Shown: in pieces, positions 46,559-55,789 of the stretch
How the letters are laid out: each line of letters opens with the position of its first letter
Position numbering within the stretch: the first letter of the stretch is position 1
Assembly (NCBI GenBank): GCA_025084515.1
Contig: JAJAGP010001358.1
Span: 124,001-188,000, forward strand
Source: Ancistrus triradiatus
Lineage: Eukaryota > Chordata > Actinopteri > Siluriformes > Loricariidae
DNA length: 64,000 nucleotides
Direction of reading: 5' to 3'
Made by a program: the position numbers and the translations under genes
Notes under the pieces: model-generated
What the model was told of the DNA's origin: nothing
The model's database searches: none
What the model saw: the letters and a program-made list of their open reading frames with translations, nothing else

Positions 46559-46602
46559 AGACCCTAACCCCAACCCCAACCCTAACCCTAACCCTAACCC
46601 AT
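46559..46602. repeat. Interstitial telomeric repeat (CCCTAA)n
   Basis: About six to seven units of CCCTAA, with two CCCCAA variants, run in tandem. This is the vertebrate telomere hexamer, far from any evident chromosome end. Confidence 0.9.
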
Positions 46603-46642
46603 CCCATCCCAAGGTGCATTGCACGTGAGGGGAACTTGAGGA

Positions 46643-47575
46643 TATGGCGGCATCATCGGAACGGTCGGCTGAGGAATATACATTTAAATGTGAGTATTTT
46701 TAAACTCGAATAGCTAATGGTAAAAAGTAAAAGCGCAGTGCTTGTTTTTGTTTTGTTTTAGGGAGCAAGGAGCAAATGGAGAGCTTTCGTAAACTGTGAG
46801 GGGGAAATGAATGTTTATTCACCAGCGCACAAATTTTGGCCAGTGAAGCTTGGAGATTAGGCAGCATATGGGAATATTTAGTAGTTTGTCTAAAAAACTG
46901 TTCACACTCACTGTTTTGCATCAGTGCAGTACACAAAACCACCTGAATGGGATGCAAACACATTTGAATATGTGTTTGCGTGTTTGCATCCCAGTGTTAA
47001 CTGATCCATATGTGTTTCCCCCTTTTTATTTGTTTTCTCTGTGGTTAGGACAATTTTGGAGAAAATGGGCCTGCTGGGAAATGTGACCCCCTTGCAGGCC
47101 AAAAAAGGGATAATTTTAAAAAATACAATGTATGTTAATGTGATTTTAAGTTATTTGTTTATTTGTTAAATTTCAAATTATTTGTTATCATGCAAGTCAA
47201 TTAACATTTTTTGCTCAAATTAGTTGTGTTGCTGTTGTTTTGTTGAATGCTATAATTGATTTCCTCTGCCTTAGGACTGCAAGTGTCCAAGGTCAGAACA
47301 GGGTGTAACTGGTAATCCCACTCCTGCAACTTGGCCATGGTTTGTCCTCATGGATGAGGTGTTGGGGCAGAGGCCTTCCACCAACCTCCCTGTCCTAATT
47401 GCCTCCATCTCTGAGGATGAACCAGGGCCAAGTAGAGCAGTGGAGGAGGAGGAGAGGGAAGGGGAAGGAGAAAGAGAGTGACAGAGGATGAGCTCCTAGA
47501 ACAGGCAGAGAAGAAGAAAGGACAGGAGAGCAGGGAAAGGATGGACAATGTTTTTGTTACTGGAACAGTTTTTGA
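46643..47575 (+). pseudogene. Harbinger accessory protein (Myb/SANT-like), broken and spliced
   Basis: Scattered segments read in order as one protein: MAASSERSAEEYTFK (46643-46687, donor AAT|GTGAGT), WSKEQMESFRKL (after an acceptor at about 46761), NECLFTSA, ILEKMGLLGNVTPLQAKK (47054-47107), DCKCPRSEQGV and WPWFVLMDEVLGQRPSTNLP (47331-47395), then an acidic tail EEEEREGEGERE. This matches the DNA-binding partner protein of fish Harbinger elements. Stops after FRKL and in the acidic tail show that it is dead. Each piece is too short to appear as a long open frame. Confidence 0.65.
46948..46991. repeat. Small hairpin GGGATGCAAACAC...GTGTTTGCATCCC
   Basis: Thirteen bases at each end are perfect inverted repeats, with a second partial match (ACACA/TGTGT) inside. 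It lies in the interrupted Myb-like gene. Confidence 0.8.
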
Positions 47576-48087
47576 ATAAATAAAAATAATTGTGTTGAAA
47601 TATCTGTTTGTGGTTATTCACAATAAAAATTCAAATAAAACAATACGAAACAATCAGAACTTTGAACAGAAATAGAATTAACTCGTTTTTTAATTTTATG
47701 ATACTATCAATGATATGACACTTATTATTTAACACATTTTCTTATCTTTATTTTCATAAAGCTGTGCAGATCTCTGTATGTGAGGATGGACCTGTGTGTT
47801 CCTTTGCTGGACAGGTTTTTTAACACGTCCAGATTTTCAGATAGGCAGGGAGTCCCTGGTGGTGCAGGCTGGATGGGCTGCCACAAAAGATTCCCTGGTA
47901 TCCTCTGTCAATGAGACATCATCAGGGTGGTCTCAAGTGTGATTGCATAGTTCCACTGTCCACCGCATCATCCATCCACAGGGTTTGCAGGGCTGAATCA
48001 AATCGTTGGCTGCCATGTCACTAAGATGATTTCAGACAAGAGGCAATAATAAAAATACAAAATGCTACTTTACAACCTAAATCCTGT

Positions 48088-48698
48088 TCAGTGATTACTT
48101 ATGTGAGGCATAAAAGTGTGGTGCACATCCAGCGCTTGCAGGAAGATAAACCTGAACCTAGTCGTCATCATCCCAAAAGCATGCACTGTAATGTAATGGA
48201 GCACCCTCGAGTCATGAACAGACCCAGGCCATCCCACATAGGTGTCAATAAAGCAGCCCTGATGGTCACTTACAGCTTGTAGAATTTTTAAAAGAAATAG
48301 TTTCCTGTTCTTGTAGCACTGATCATCAGGGCCGCTTGGTGGCTTAATCTGGACATGACAGCCATCTATTGCTCCAGCTGTTTTCAGGAAGGCCCTGTGT
48401 CTTGCCAATCCTGCAAACCCATGGGATATTTCGTCCAGGTCTTCTGGATTCTTGGGGAGGTGGATAACCTTGTGACGAATGGCCACCACCTCCTCAGTGA
48501 CTCTGTGAATGATGCGGTGGACAGTGGAACGAGGTATTCCAAACACACTGGACACCACCCTGTAAGATGCACCACTTGCCAGGCAGAACAGAAATACCAA
48601 GGTCGCATTTGTGACACCCAACCCGTGTCGCCTTTCCCGGTTGAGAGGCTCCTGCAGCACCACCAGGGCCTCCCTGTTGAACCAGGACGCGTGTTCTC
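48088..48698 (-). pseudogene. Harbinger (HARBI1-like) transposase, main exon, truncated
   Basis: The minus strand encodes MVLQEPLNRERRHGLGV, an HTH-like SYRVVSSVFGIPRSTVHRII, then GAIDGCHVQIKPP with the first catalytic Asp and YVGWPGSVHDSRVL with the second. These are characteristic DDE_Tnp_4 motifs. After HDSRVL the sequence departs from the family, and the region with the final Glu is missing. The exon likely begins at 48698, where TTTTTTAACCAG forms an acceptor. An upstream exon lies at 50150-50280. Confidence 0.8.
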
Positions 48699-48854
48699 CT
48701 GGTTAAAAAACCTGGCCAGCACAGGAAATAAAGAGAAGAAAAAGTGTTAAATAATAGTAGTATTATATTATTATCATCAATAGTATTACACAATTTTGAA
48801 CTCTAAATTATATATAGCATTAGCATTATATTATGGATAATATATAATTTGTTA

Positions 48855-49871
48855 CAGTGGGGCAAAAAATTATTTAGTCAGCCACTGATTGTGCAAGTTC
48901 TCCTACTTAAAAAGATGAGAGAGGTCTGTAATTTTCTGTAATTTTCATCATAGGTACACTTCAACTACAAAATGAGAAAAAAAATCACATTGTAGGATTT
49001 TTAAAGAATTTAATTGTAAATTATGGCGGAAAATAAGTATTTGGTCACTACCAAAAGTTCAACTCAATACTTTGTAACATAACCTTTGTTGGCAATGACA
49101 GAGGTCAAACGTTTCCTGTAAGTCTTCAGCAGGTTGGCACACACTGTAGCTGGTATTTTGGCCCATTCCTCCATGCAGATCTCTTCTAGAGCAGTGATGT
49201 TTTGGGGCAACACGGACTTTCAACTCCCTCCACAAATTTTCTATGGGGTAGATGTCTGGAGACTGGCTAGGCCACTCCAGGACCTTGAAATGCTTTTTAC
49301 GGAGCCACTCCTTCGTTGCCCGAGTGGTGTGTTTGGGATCATTGTCATGCTGGAAGACCCAGCCACGTTCCATCTTCAATGCCCTCACTGATGGAAGGAG
49401 GTTTTGGCTTAAAATCTCACGATACATGGCCCCGTTCATTCTTCCCTTAACACGGATCAATTGTCCTGTCCCCTCTTCAGAAAAACAGCTCCAAAGCATA
49501 ATGTTTCCACCCCCATGCTTCCCAGTAGGTATGGTGTTCTTGGGATGCAACTCAGCATTCTTCTTCCTCTAAACACGACGAATTGAGTTTTTACCAAAAA
49601 GTTCTATTTTGGTTTCATCTGACCACATGATACTCTCCCAATCTTCTTCTGGATCATCCATATGCTCTCTGGCAAACTTCTGTGAGATCCAGAAATCTTG
49701 CTTGTTTGTGGGTGACCAAATACTTATTTTCCACCATGATTTACAATTAAATTCTTTAAAAATCCTATAATGTGATTTCCTGGATTTTTTTTTCTCATTT
49801 TGACCTCTCTCATCTTTTTAAGTAGGAGAACTTGCACAATCAATGGCTGACTAAATATTTTTTCCCCACTG
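48855..49871 (-). mobile_element. Tc1-like transposon (family 2), complete ends, 1017 bp
   Basis: CAGTGGGGCAAAAAA at the left and TTTTTTCCCCACTG at the right are flanked by TA (48853-48854 and 49872-49873). Terminal repeats extend over 100 bases. The element is shorter than full-length Tc1 copies because the transposase N-terminus is largely deleted. Confidence 0.9.
49059..49550 (-). pseudogene. Tc1 DD34E transposase, C-terminal part
   Basis: The frame contains KHGGGNIMLWSCFSEEGTG, QHDNDPKHTT (second Asp) and PDIYPIENLW (final Glu), with 34 residues between Asp and Glu. After WRELKVRVAPK a frameshift scrambles the end. There is no N-terminal DNA-binding domain. No start codon of the true gene remains. 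Confidence 0.85.
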
Positions 49872-50149
49872 TATATAAATTGTTCTAAAAATATTGTCAT
49901 TATCATTATTATCATTTATAAAATATACATGTCTACAATTTCTTATTATTAACTATATTAATTAAATTATTAATAGTAAACTTGGCTAAGGCTTAAAGCC
50001 TATATACCAAACTTTTAGTATTGGGGTATTTTACTTAATAAATAGTAAACAAAATTGTCTGAGTACATTAGTCATACAGGACCTAACATTTGTTAAATGC
50101 CTAATGTAATTATTGTTGGCTAACAGTACATAGCTTAAAAAGTTTTACC

Positions 50150-50280
50150 TGGTGATGGATCGCTCTCATCAGTCTAAGAAACATCACTCGCCGGTGCCAG
50201 CGCCTGTGATGAAGCGTCTCCTCCTCCAATAAATAAAACAATAAAACAAAAATAGCATAACTCAGAATTTCTGGTTCCAT
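50150..50280 (-). pseudogene. Harbinger transposase, probable first exon
   Basis: The frame MEPEILSYAIFVLLFYLLEE, continuing with HHRRWHRRVMF and ending at CACCAG|GTAAAA, resembles the Glu/Arg-rich start of HARBI1-type transposases. Its donor could pair with the acceptor at 48698 across the Tc1 insertion. Confidence 0.55.
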
Positions 50281-50543
50281 TTTTCTAAAGCTTATAGCTG
50301 TTTTGTGATCTGGTGCAGCAGGGAACAGCAATGAAGAGTGAGAGGGGGAAAAGTGGTTCTGTGAAACAAACAGGAAATCCATGGCAGAGTAGACTGTCTC
50401 CTTTCGGTTCGGCCTTCGCCGCGGTCTACGCAGCCTTCCAAGGACACACCTTCACAGACCGCGGAAACCACGTCCTTCGAAGGATGCAGCCCCTGAAATG
50501 GGATTCAGCTGTAGTATAATGCACTGGCTGCTGGATCATGCGT

Positions 50544-51330
50544 CAATGTCGTCGCCATATTGGTCCAGGCAACTTCTCATTTTATCAATATTATTGGATA
50601 AAATGTGATTGATTCTAGTCTAAAAAATAATAATATAATAAAACAATAATAGTAATAGATTTGCAATAGTACGTAGTATATGTAATATAAATAGTAATAC
50701 AGTTGTATAATACAGTATTTACCATTTTAAATACTGTATTATACTACCATTAAACTACATAAACTATATGTACTATTGTTAGTCTATTATTTCATTAATT
50801 ATATTCCTTATTACATTACATCTTATTGTATTCATAGGTTAATAGTATGCTGTACTGTACTGTGTATTGCCTTTGAGTAGATCTGTATCATTTCACTGTT
50901 ATAACAAACAGAAATTTAACTTTTAGATTCATTTTAGATTTTTTTTTCTCCCAGTATTTCTATTTTTTGTACTTCTAATTATAAAGGGACGTTTCCACAT
51001 ATTTTACCCAAGGATAATAATCCAAATCCATGCTTGACAAAAACGTGAGTTTTTAGTTTCTTATGACAAGGAATTATTTTCCACCACGTTAACTTGCCCA
51101 ATGATGATACACTCTCCTCTCTGTTGACAATCGAAGTAACTGGAGTCAAAACTTTGTTTTGTACTTCACGTAGATCAAAATCCTTGGATGTAAAAAAGAC
51201 GATTAAAATCGGCTGAGAAATAATTAGGCTATTGTCCATTTTAACAACAACAAAAAAAAATGCAGCTCCTCCGCTCATTTGTATTTGTTTACAAACCAGT
51301 CTTGCCTGGACCAATATGGCGGACGCATTG
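50544..51330. repeat. Inverted-repeat-bounded segment, 787 bp
   Basis: GCCATATTGGTCCAGGCAA at 50554-50572 is the exact inverse of 51302-51320. The similarity extends outward to CAATG on both sides. The AT-rich interior has no gene. It may be a MITE or the two ends of a deleted element. Confidence 0.6.
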
Positions 51331-51600
51331 CGGTATCGCAGCAAAGAGCCGAAGCGGCCAACGCGGCATCTAGGTACGTATGTCTATGGCATATGAAGAA
51401 GCCTTTGAAATGGGACAGCTTAGTCGGGCTGCTATGACGAGATCGGTCTTCAAACCTAGCCTCCGAAGGATACAGCCCCTGAAATGGGACACAGCTGACA
51501 CCTGCAATAACACCTGCTGTACTGGCAGTTCAGTTAATTGTGAAACTCTGTGTTTTGTACATTTTCTACAATGTAACACTAAGTATTACACAAATGAAGA
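51331..51600. repeat. Harbinger-like terminal sequence
   Basis: CCTCCGAAGGATACAGCCCC and GAAATGGGACACAGCTGACA at 51462-51500 repeat, in the same orientation, the motif at 50469-50510. They suggest the edge of a second, mostly lost element. Confidence 0.45.
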
Positions 51601-51689
51601 GACTCAGAATTGAACTGCATTTGAATGCATTTTTAATAATGCTGTTAATGCAACAAATACATTTCATATTCACATAACATGGTTCATGG

Positions 51690-52109
51690 TTTTATAACAA
51701 CACTTGGGCACATAGTGTAGGCACAGCACACAGCCACAATCTTGTCAAGGAAAGCCATGTCCTTGCCTTCACATGGGGGCACCATGGTCACTGGTATGTT
51801 CACCCCTAGTATGTTGTATTTGGTGGTGGACATCCAAGGACTCTCTCCACATGGACCCTAAGGTGTGCTCTCTGCCGTGTCTACTCAACGTCTTTGGCAT
51901 CCAGCTGGTAGCTTCCTCAACCTCTGTGAAGCTACATTTGGTGATGCTGCTTCATCCATCTCTGATCTCTGGCCAGCTAAATCCTGTGGGGATGCAGGTG
52001 CAGTGCTGTTCTCTGTCAGAGTGTAATAAGGTGTGATGATGGTACCCAGTCAGGATGACACTCTAGGATTTCATAGGATGGCTTCCCTGAAATAAATATA
52101 AAAAATAAT

Positions 52110-52173
<64 letters not shown>

Positions 52174-52504
52174 TATAGATATATAGGATTACATAGAATT
52201 GATTACATATGTAACCCAGCTCCGTAGCATCAACCCCCCCAAAAAATGCTTGCGCAAGCACATAACCACACAACAGTTAAATGTGCTTTGATTAGAACTT
52301 ACCTGTCTGAAAATGCCGTGAAAACACAAAGGTGTGTCTTGAAATGTTGTTGAAGGTGGTGTCTGTCCGTCTTACATGTTGTTTCCCATGCCATGCGTTC
52401 CATTTTTTTTTGCTTCCAAGCTGGAAAGCTGAAAAATCGTACTCCATTTGAAATATGTTTCTCACGCCGATGGTTAAAGCAGTAAACATTCATCATTTCA
52501 CCAT
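51690..52504 (-). pseudogene. THAP-domain transposase-like gene, two exons, frameshifted and internally deleted
   Basis: On the minus strand, exon 1 (52303-52504) starts ATGGTGAAATG and reads in shifting frames as VYCFNHRREK, NGVRFFSFPAWK and TFNNISRHTFVFSRHFQTG, then a donor CAG|GTAAGT. Exon 2, after a TTTCAG at about 52090, continues KPSYEILECHPDWVPSSHL. Together these form a THAP zinc-finger domain in which the Cys of the final CxxH pair has become Phe. A C-terminal piece IVAVCCAYTMCPSVVIKP at about 51690-51745 resembles the end of DDE_Tnp_4 proteins that carry THAP domains. The DDE core is missing. It probably derives from an ISL2EU-like DNA transposon. Confidence 0.6.
52113..52171. repeat. 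(TA)n microsatellite
   Basis: An almost uninterrupted TA run inside the intron/exon-2 region of the THAP remnant. Confidence 0.95.
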
Positions 52505-52690
52505 GGTTTGAAGCAGGATAACACCTCCGCGATACACTCCTGCTACAGCAACTACCATAGCCTCCCTGTCCTAAAAACCCACAACCCCTTGCGTAGCTGA
52601 CGTCACGTTCCCATTCTTTAGAAACTCATATTCAACACAGGAAACAGAAGCTATTTCCTTCATTTCTTAGTGAAATGCTTTAGACGAAAT
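52505..52690 (+). promoter_or_regulatory. cd2 5' flank, shared head-to-head with the THAP remnant
   Basis: Only 186 bases separate the THAP start codon (minus strand) from the cd2 start codon (plus strand). The interval holds a perfect palindromic CRE and ETS-like cores (ACAGGAAAC near 52637, ATTTCCTT near 52653). I see no clear TATA box. The transcription start of cd2 is not determined. Confidence 0.5.
52598..52605. promoter_or_regulatory. Perfect cAMP-response element TGACGTCA
   Basis: The eight-base CREB/ATF palindrome lies 86 bases before the cd2 start codon, in the context GTAGCTGACGTCACGTTC. Whether it serves cd2 or came with the transposon is unknown. Confidence 0.6.
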
Positions 52691-52751
52691 ATGAACTACA
52701 AAGGAGGCACCGTCTTGTTTCTCTGTATTCTGACTATCTTTACTTATGCAG
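52691..52751 (+). CDS. cd2: cd2 exon 1: signal peptide
   Basis: The ATG at 52691 opens MNYKGGTVLFLCILTIFTYA, a hydrophobic leader, ending at donor GCAG|GTAGGT in phase 1. This exon is too short to show as a long open frame. Confidence 0.85.
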
Positions 52752-55179
52752 GTAGGTCATGATTTTCTGTCTGCTAATGACTTTGTGTTCATAAATATGT
52801 GTGATAAAGCTTTAATTTTGTGTTAAAAAAAGAACTGTGTTTATGCTGTGTGACTATATAAAAATAAATCAAGCAGTACTAAAAGTTTCTAACAATAAAA
52901 TATGTTTGTTTTTTTGCGTGTGTTAATACTTTATTGTTATTAGCAGTTATTGGCAGCGACTTAGAGCACAAATGATTAATTATGAGGCTTTAAAATTAAA
53001 TGTCTTTATAATCTTTCTCCATAGATTGTACATGCACACATCATGCATTAAAAGGGGACAATGTGACATTTACAATAAATGATGTGCAAGAAAAGCAAAC
53101 CGATGTAAATTGGAAAAAAGATACAGAAAGGATATCTCAGATGAAGAGAGGATCAATAGTTCGAGGAGATATGGATGAATATGGATCCCTGCTCCTCAAA
53201 AATGTGAGGGAGAGCAATGCTGGCAAATACTCTGCTGAGGTTTTTGAAAGTAGTGGCAAGGAGATAAACACGGTTCATTTGGAGCTCTGTGTTTATGGTA
53301 AGGTTTTGGAATTATAGTTTCCTTTTACTAAATGTATTAAATGTAAAGAGTTATCACTTAATCTGAAATATTTTGAGCCTGATCTCAAATACAACTAATG
53401 ACCAGTATTATTATTTGAAATTGCCTTGTACGAGCCTAATTGCTAATATGCAACATGAGGGAATGGATAAGAAAAAATGTGCATATATAATCATAATTCT
53501 TTTTTCCCATATTTCCAGCAACGGTCCCTAAACCAACAGCTAATGTCACATGTGAACCCAACCAGGTTTCCTTTAATTGTGAAGTTAAAGGTGATGCAAG
53601 TCTAAAATTTACATGGTTTAAAAATGGGAAAGAAACTAAAGATCCACGACACTTCAAGGCAAACTTTACAAATGGTCAAAAGTATAAATGTACTGCAGGA
53701 CACCCAGCTCAAACATCTGAAAGTGAGGAAGTAACAGTAAACTGTAAGTAATTTATGTTTTATTCACTTACTACATATTATGAAACAGTAGTGTTCTAAC
53801 TGTAGAGTTCACATGGAAACTGCTAGTAGTATAAGCAGGATAGAGTTATACTTTTCTGGGTTATACATGTAAACTTTCAAAGTATATTAAAATTAATCCA
53901 TTTAAATATACAAAAATATATTTCATATACACAGGTTCAAAGCAAGGAGGTAAAACGCTCTTTGGCTTTGATTTTTGGATCATGGTGGGCATATTAGCAG
54001 GAGGAGGAGGTCTTGTTCTGCTATTGACGGTTGTACTCTTGACTTGTGCCTGCCGTAGTTGTAAACGACAAGCGAAAATGCAGCAAGGTGAGTTTAGTCA
54101 TAGGTAATTCAAATTATTATTAGATGATTCATAGCACTTTTCATAACGTTTCATATTACTTACCATCATACATTAAGCACAATTTCTAAATTAAAATGAG
54201 CAAGCACATGAACTTAAACTCGAATTTAATGCTTTTCATTTTATTTATGTAATTTATGTAGTGGCAATGTAATATACAAACATTAATGTGAATTTCATTA
54301 GCATCTAAGGACAGTGCAAATATTAAAAGGGTAAGTTTAGAATACATACGCATATCCATATTACCAGGTAATTTATGTGTTTTTAATCATTTATAAATAA
54401 ATAACAATAAATACCCTGATGCAGATTTGTACTAGTCTGGTGGAGATGACTGTTGCAGATATATACTGTTATTTTTAGGATTTGTATTATGATTGTTTTT
54501 ATTTCATGATTTAGATTGACTTTATTACTATTAAATGTTATCACTGTAAGCTAAGCAATAGCTTCCCATTGAAGCGTTCAGTGATATCGGTCACCACCTC
54601 ACCTGTATGTACTTTTCAAAGATGAAATTATTATCACTTATTCAGGATTGTCTCATGTTTTAGTGGTTATAAGAATAATGGTCATAATATCCATATGATA
54701 AAAAATGTTAATATGATGTAATGTAGTTTGGATTGTATACTTCTGTTGCACAGAAACAACATCTTAATTTAGGTCAGGGATAGTGGTTTCAACAGGAAGC
54801 TGCAGAGGTTTTGGTATATCAGCTACATTACCTGTAGAAATAAAAGAGACAAGTACTCTTAAGTATGAAAAGTACACGATTCTTCTAATAATAAATTTCC
54901 TGCTTTAATAATTTAGATGAAGAAGAGTTCAGACTAAATAACCTACACACTTCACAGCCTTCTGGTCAACCAAAGTCTAAGCAAACTGCGAGGGGTCAGC
55001 CAGCCCCTCCAATCCCTCACGATGAAGTTTCCATAAATGAAATGCCTGAAGCCTCCACTAAGGCCCAGACAAGACCCAGAAATCAGAGAGGTGTTCGGCC
55101 TCCACCTACTCCGATAGATGAGGATGAACAACCTCCACCGCTGCCCCAACCCAGGAAACAGGCAAATACAAAACAATAA
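52691..55179 (+). CDS. cd2: CD2-like T/NK-cell adhesion receptor (complete, five exons)
   Basis: Exons at 52691-52751, 53025-53297, 53519-53743, 53935-54087 and 54917-55179 give 324 residues, all junctions phase 1. A signal peptide (1-20) precedes Ig domain 1 (21-111), whose B and F strands lack the usual cysteines (NVTFTI, GKYSAEV), as in CD2. Domain 2 (112-187) has four cysteines (123, 132, 169, 187) with YKCTAG, matching the double-disulfide CD2 domain 2. A membrane helix (about 200-226) is followed by cysteines and a basic stop. The tail (227-324) has an acidic DEEEF start and a proline-rich end with PLPQPR (312-317), the PxxxPR type bound by CD2AP/CIN85 SH3 domains. CD2 pairs with CD58 in cell adhesion and costimulation. 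Exon order (signal, D1, D2, TM, tail) and linkage to ptgfrn support orthology over other SLAM-family members. Confidence 0.85.
53025..53297 (+). CDS. cd2: cd2 exon 2: Ig domain 1 without canonical disulfide
   Basis: Acceptor TCTCCATAG and donor TTTATG|GTAAGG bound 273 bases. The domain has VNWKKD on strand C and ESNAGKYSAEV on strand F with Ala where Cys normally stands. A sequon NVT is at residue 33. Extra cysteines occur at 22, 24 and 109. Confidence 0.87.
53519..53743 (+). CDS. cd2: cd2 exon 3: Ig domain 2 (C2-type, four cysteines)
   Basis: Acceptor ATTTCCAG and donor AAACT|GTAAGT bound 225 bases. FNCEV, FTWFKNG and YKCTAG form the core. TCEPN at the start and VNC at the end supply a second disulfide pair. 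Sequons NVT and NFT are present. Confidence 0.87.
53935..54087 (+). CDS. cd2: cd2 exon 4: transmembrane helix
   Basis: Acceptor ATACACAG and donor CAGCAAG|GTGAGT bound 153 bases. The helix core is WIMVGILAGGGGLVLLLTVV, followed by CACRSCKRQAK, a basic stop-transfer with three cysteines. Confidence 0.87.
54917..55179 (+). CDS. cd2: cd2 exon 5: proline-rich cytoplasmic tail
   Basis: Acceptor TAATAATTTAG precedes 263 bases ending TAA at 55177-55179. The tail begins DEEEFRLNN and ends with VRPPPTPIDEDEQ, PPPLPQPR and KQANTKQ. No ITAM, ITIM or SLAM-type tyrosine switch motif is present, which favours CD2 over SLAM receptors. Confidence 0.87.
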
Positions 55180-55322
55180 TTTTGGTACTGTTGTATGCAA
55201 ATGACCTGACTCACACACTTAGATCTTTAAAGATTACATAACAATTTGATCAGAACTAATCGAATAATAATCTTATTGCAATGTCATTGTTTTTTTTATT
55301 ATTAAAGCAAAAACTTTATTTT

Positions 55323-55328
55323 AATAAA
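55323..55328 (+). terminator. cd2 polyadenylation signal AATAAA (first of three)
   Basis: The first AATAAA is 144 bases after the stop codon. Others follow at 55511-55516 and 55593-55598. Which one is used is not visible. Confidence 0.55.
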
Positions 55329-55789
55329 CTTGTAAAGGTGAACTGACTGTGTAAAGGAAAAGCATTTTTGTCATGTGTATATACTGATAACTGATTGGCT
55401 TGTGGTCTAGGCTTTTGCTGACAAGTAATGGTAATGATCTGTATAACTTGCAAAAATTATTTTGTTACAATAACAACATATTTAAACAATTTTAAACATA
55501 AGTGTTATTGAATAAACCACTTTATGCCAAAGATGATGTTATAAATACAACAAGTACATACACATGAAATCAAGTTGCAGAATGTCTATTGAAATAAAGT
55601 ATTGTAATTTATGTAAAAACTGCTCATTTTGTTATACTTTAGAAAGTGTGAACAGTCCACGTCTTTTCAACTGATTACAATTAATTACAAAGTAATTTAA
55701 AGTTATTTTTTAACCATGATAAATTTAACATGTAAGGTGGCATAACCCCAGGATCTTAAAATGGCTTAAATTTTTTTCATATCTACTGT

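Larger units (their letters stand above)
46607..50520. mobile_element. PIF/Harbinger-type transposon remnant with both genes
   Basis: A Myb-like gene on the plus strand (46643-47575) converges with a Harbinger transposase on the minus strand (48088-50280). This is the two-gene plan of PIF/Harbinger elements. The right edge near 50470-50516 holds TCCTTCGAAGGATGCAGCCCC, a terminal-repeat-like motif that recurs at 51462-51480. The left edge is less certain. A Tc1 element is inserted in the transposase intron. Confidence 0.65.

Noticed and set aside
48355..48750. 131-codon plus-strand ORF
   Set aside because: It is the antisense of the Harbinger transposase exon.
54302..54330. A 29-bp micro-exon in the cd2 tail region (acceptor-like ATTAG before, GTAAGT after)
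   Set aside because: Including it would shift the frame of exon 5 and introduce an early stop. The five-exon model matches CD2 genes and keeps all phases.
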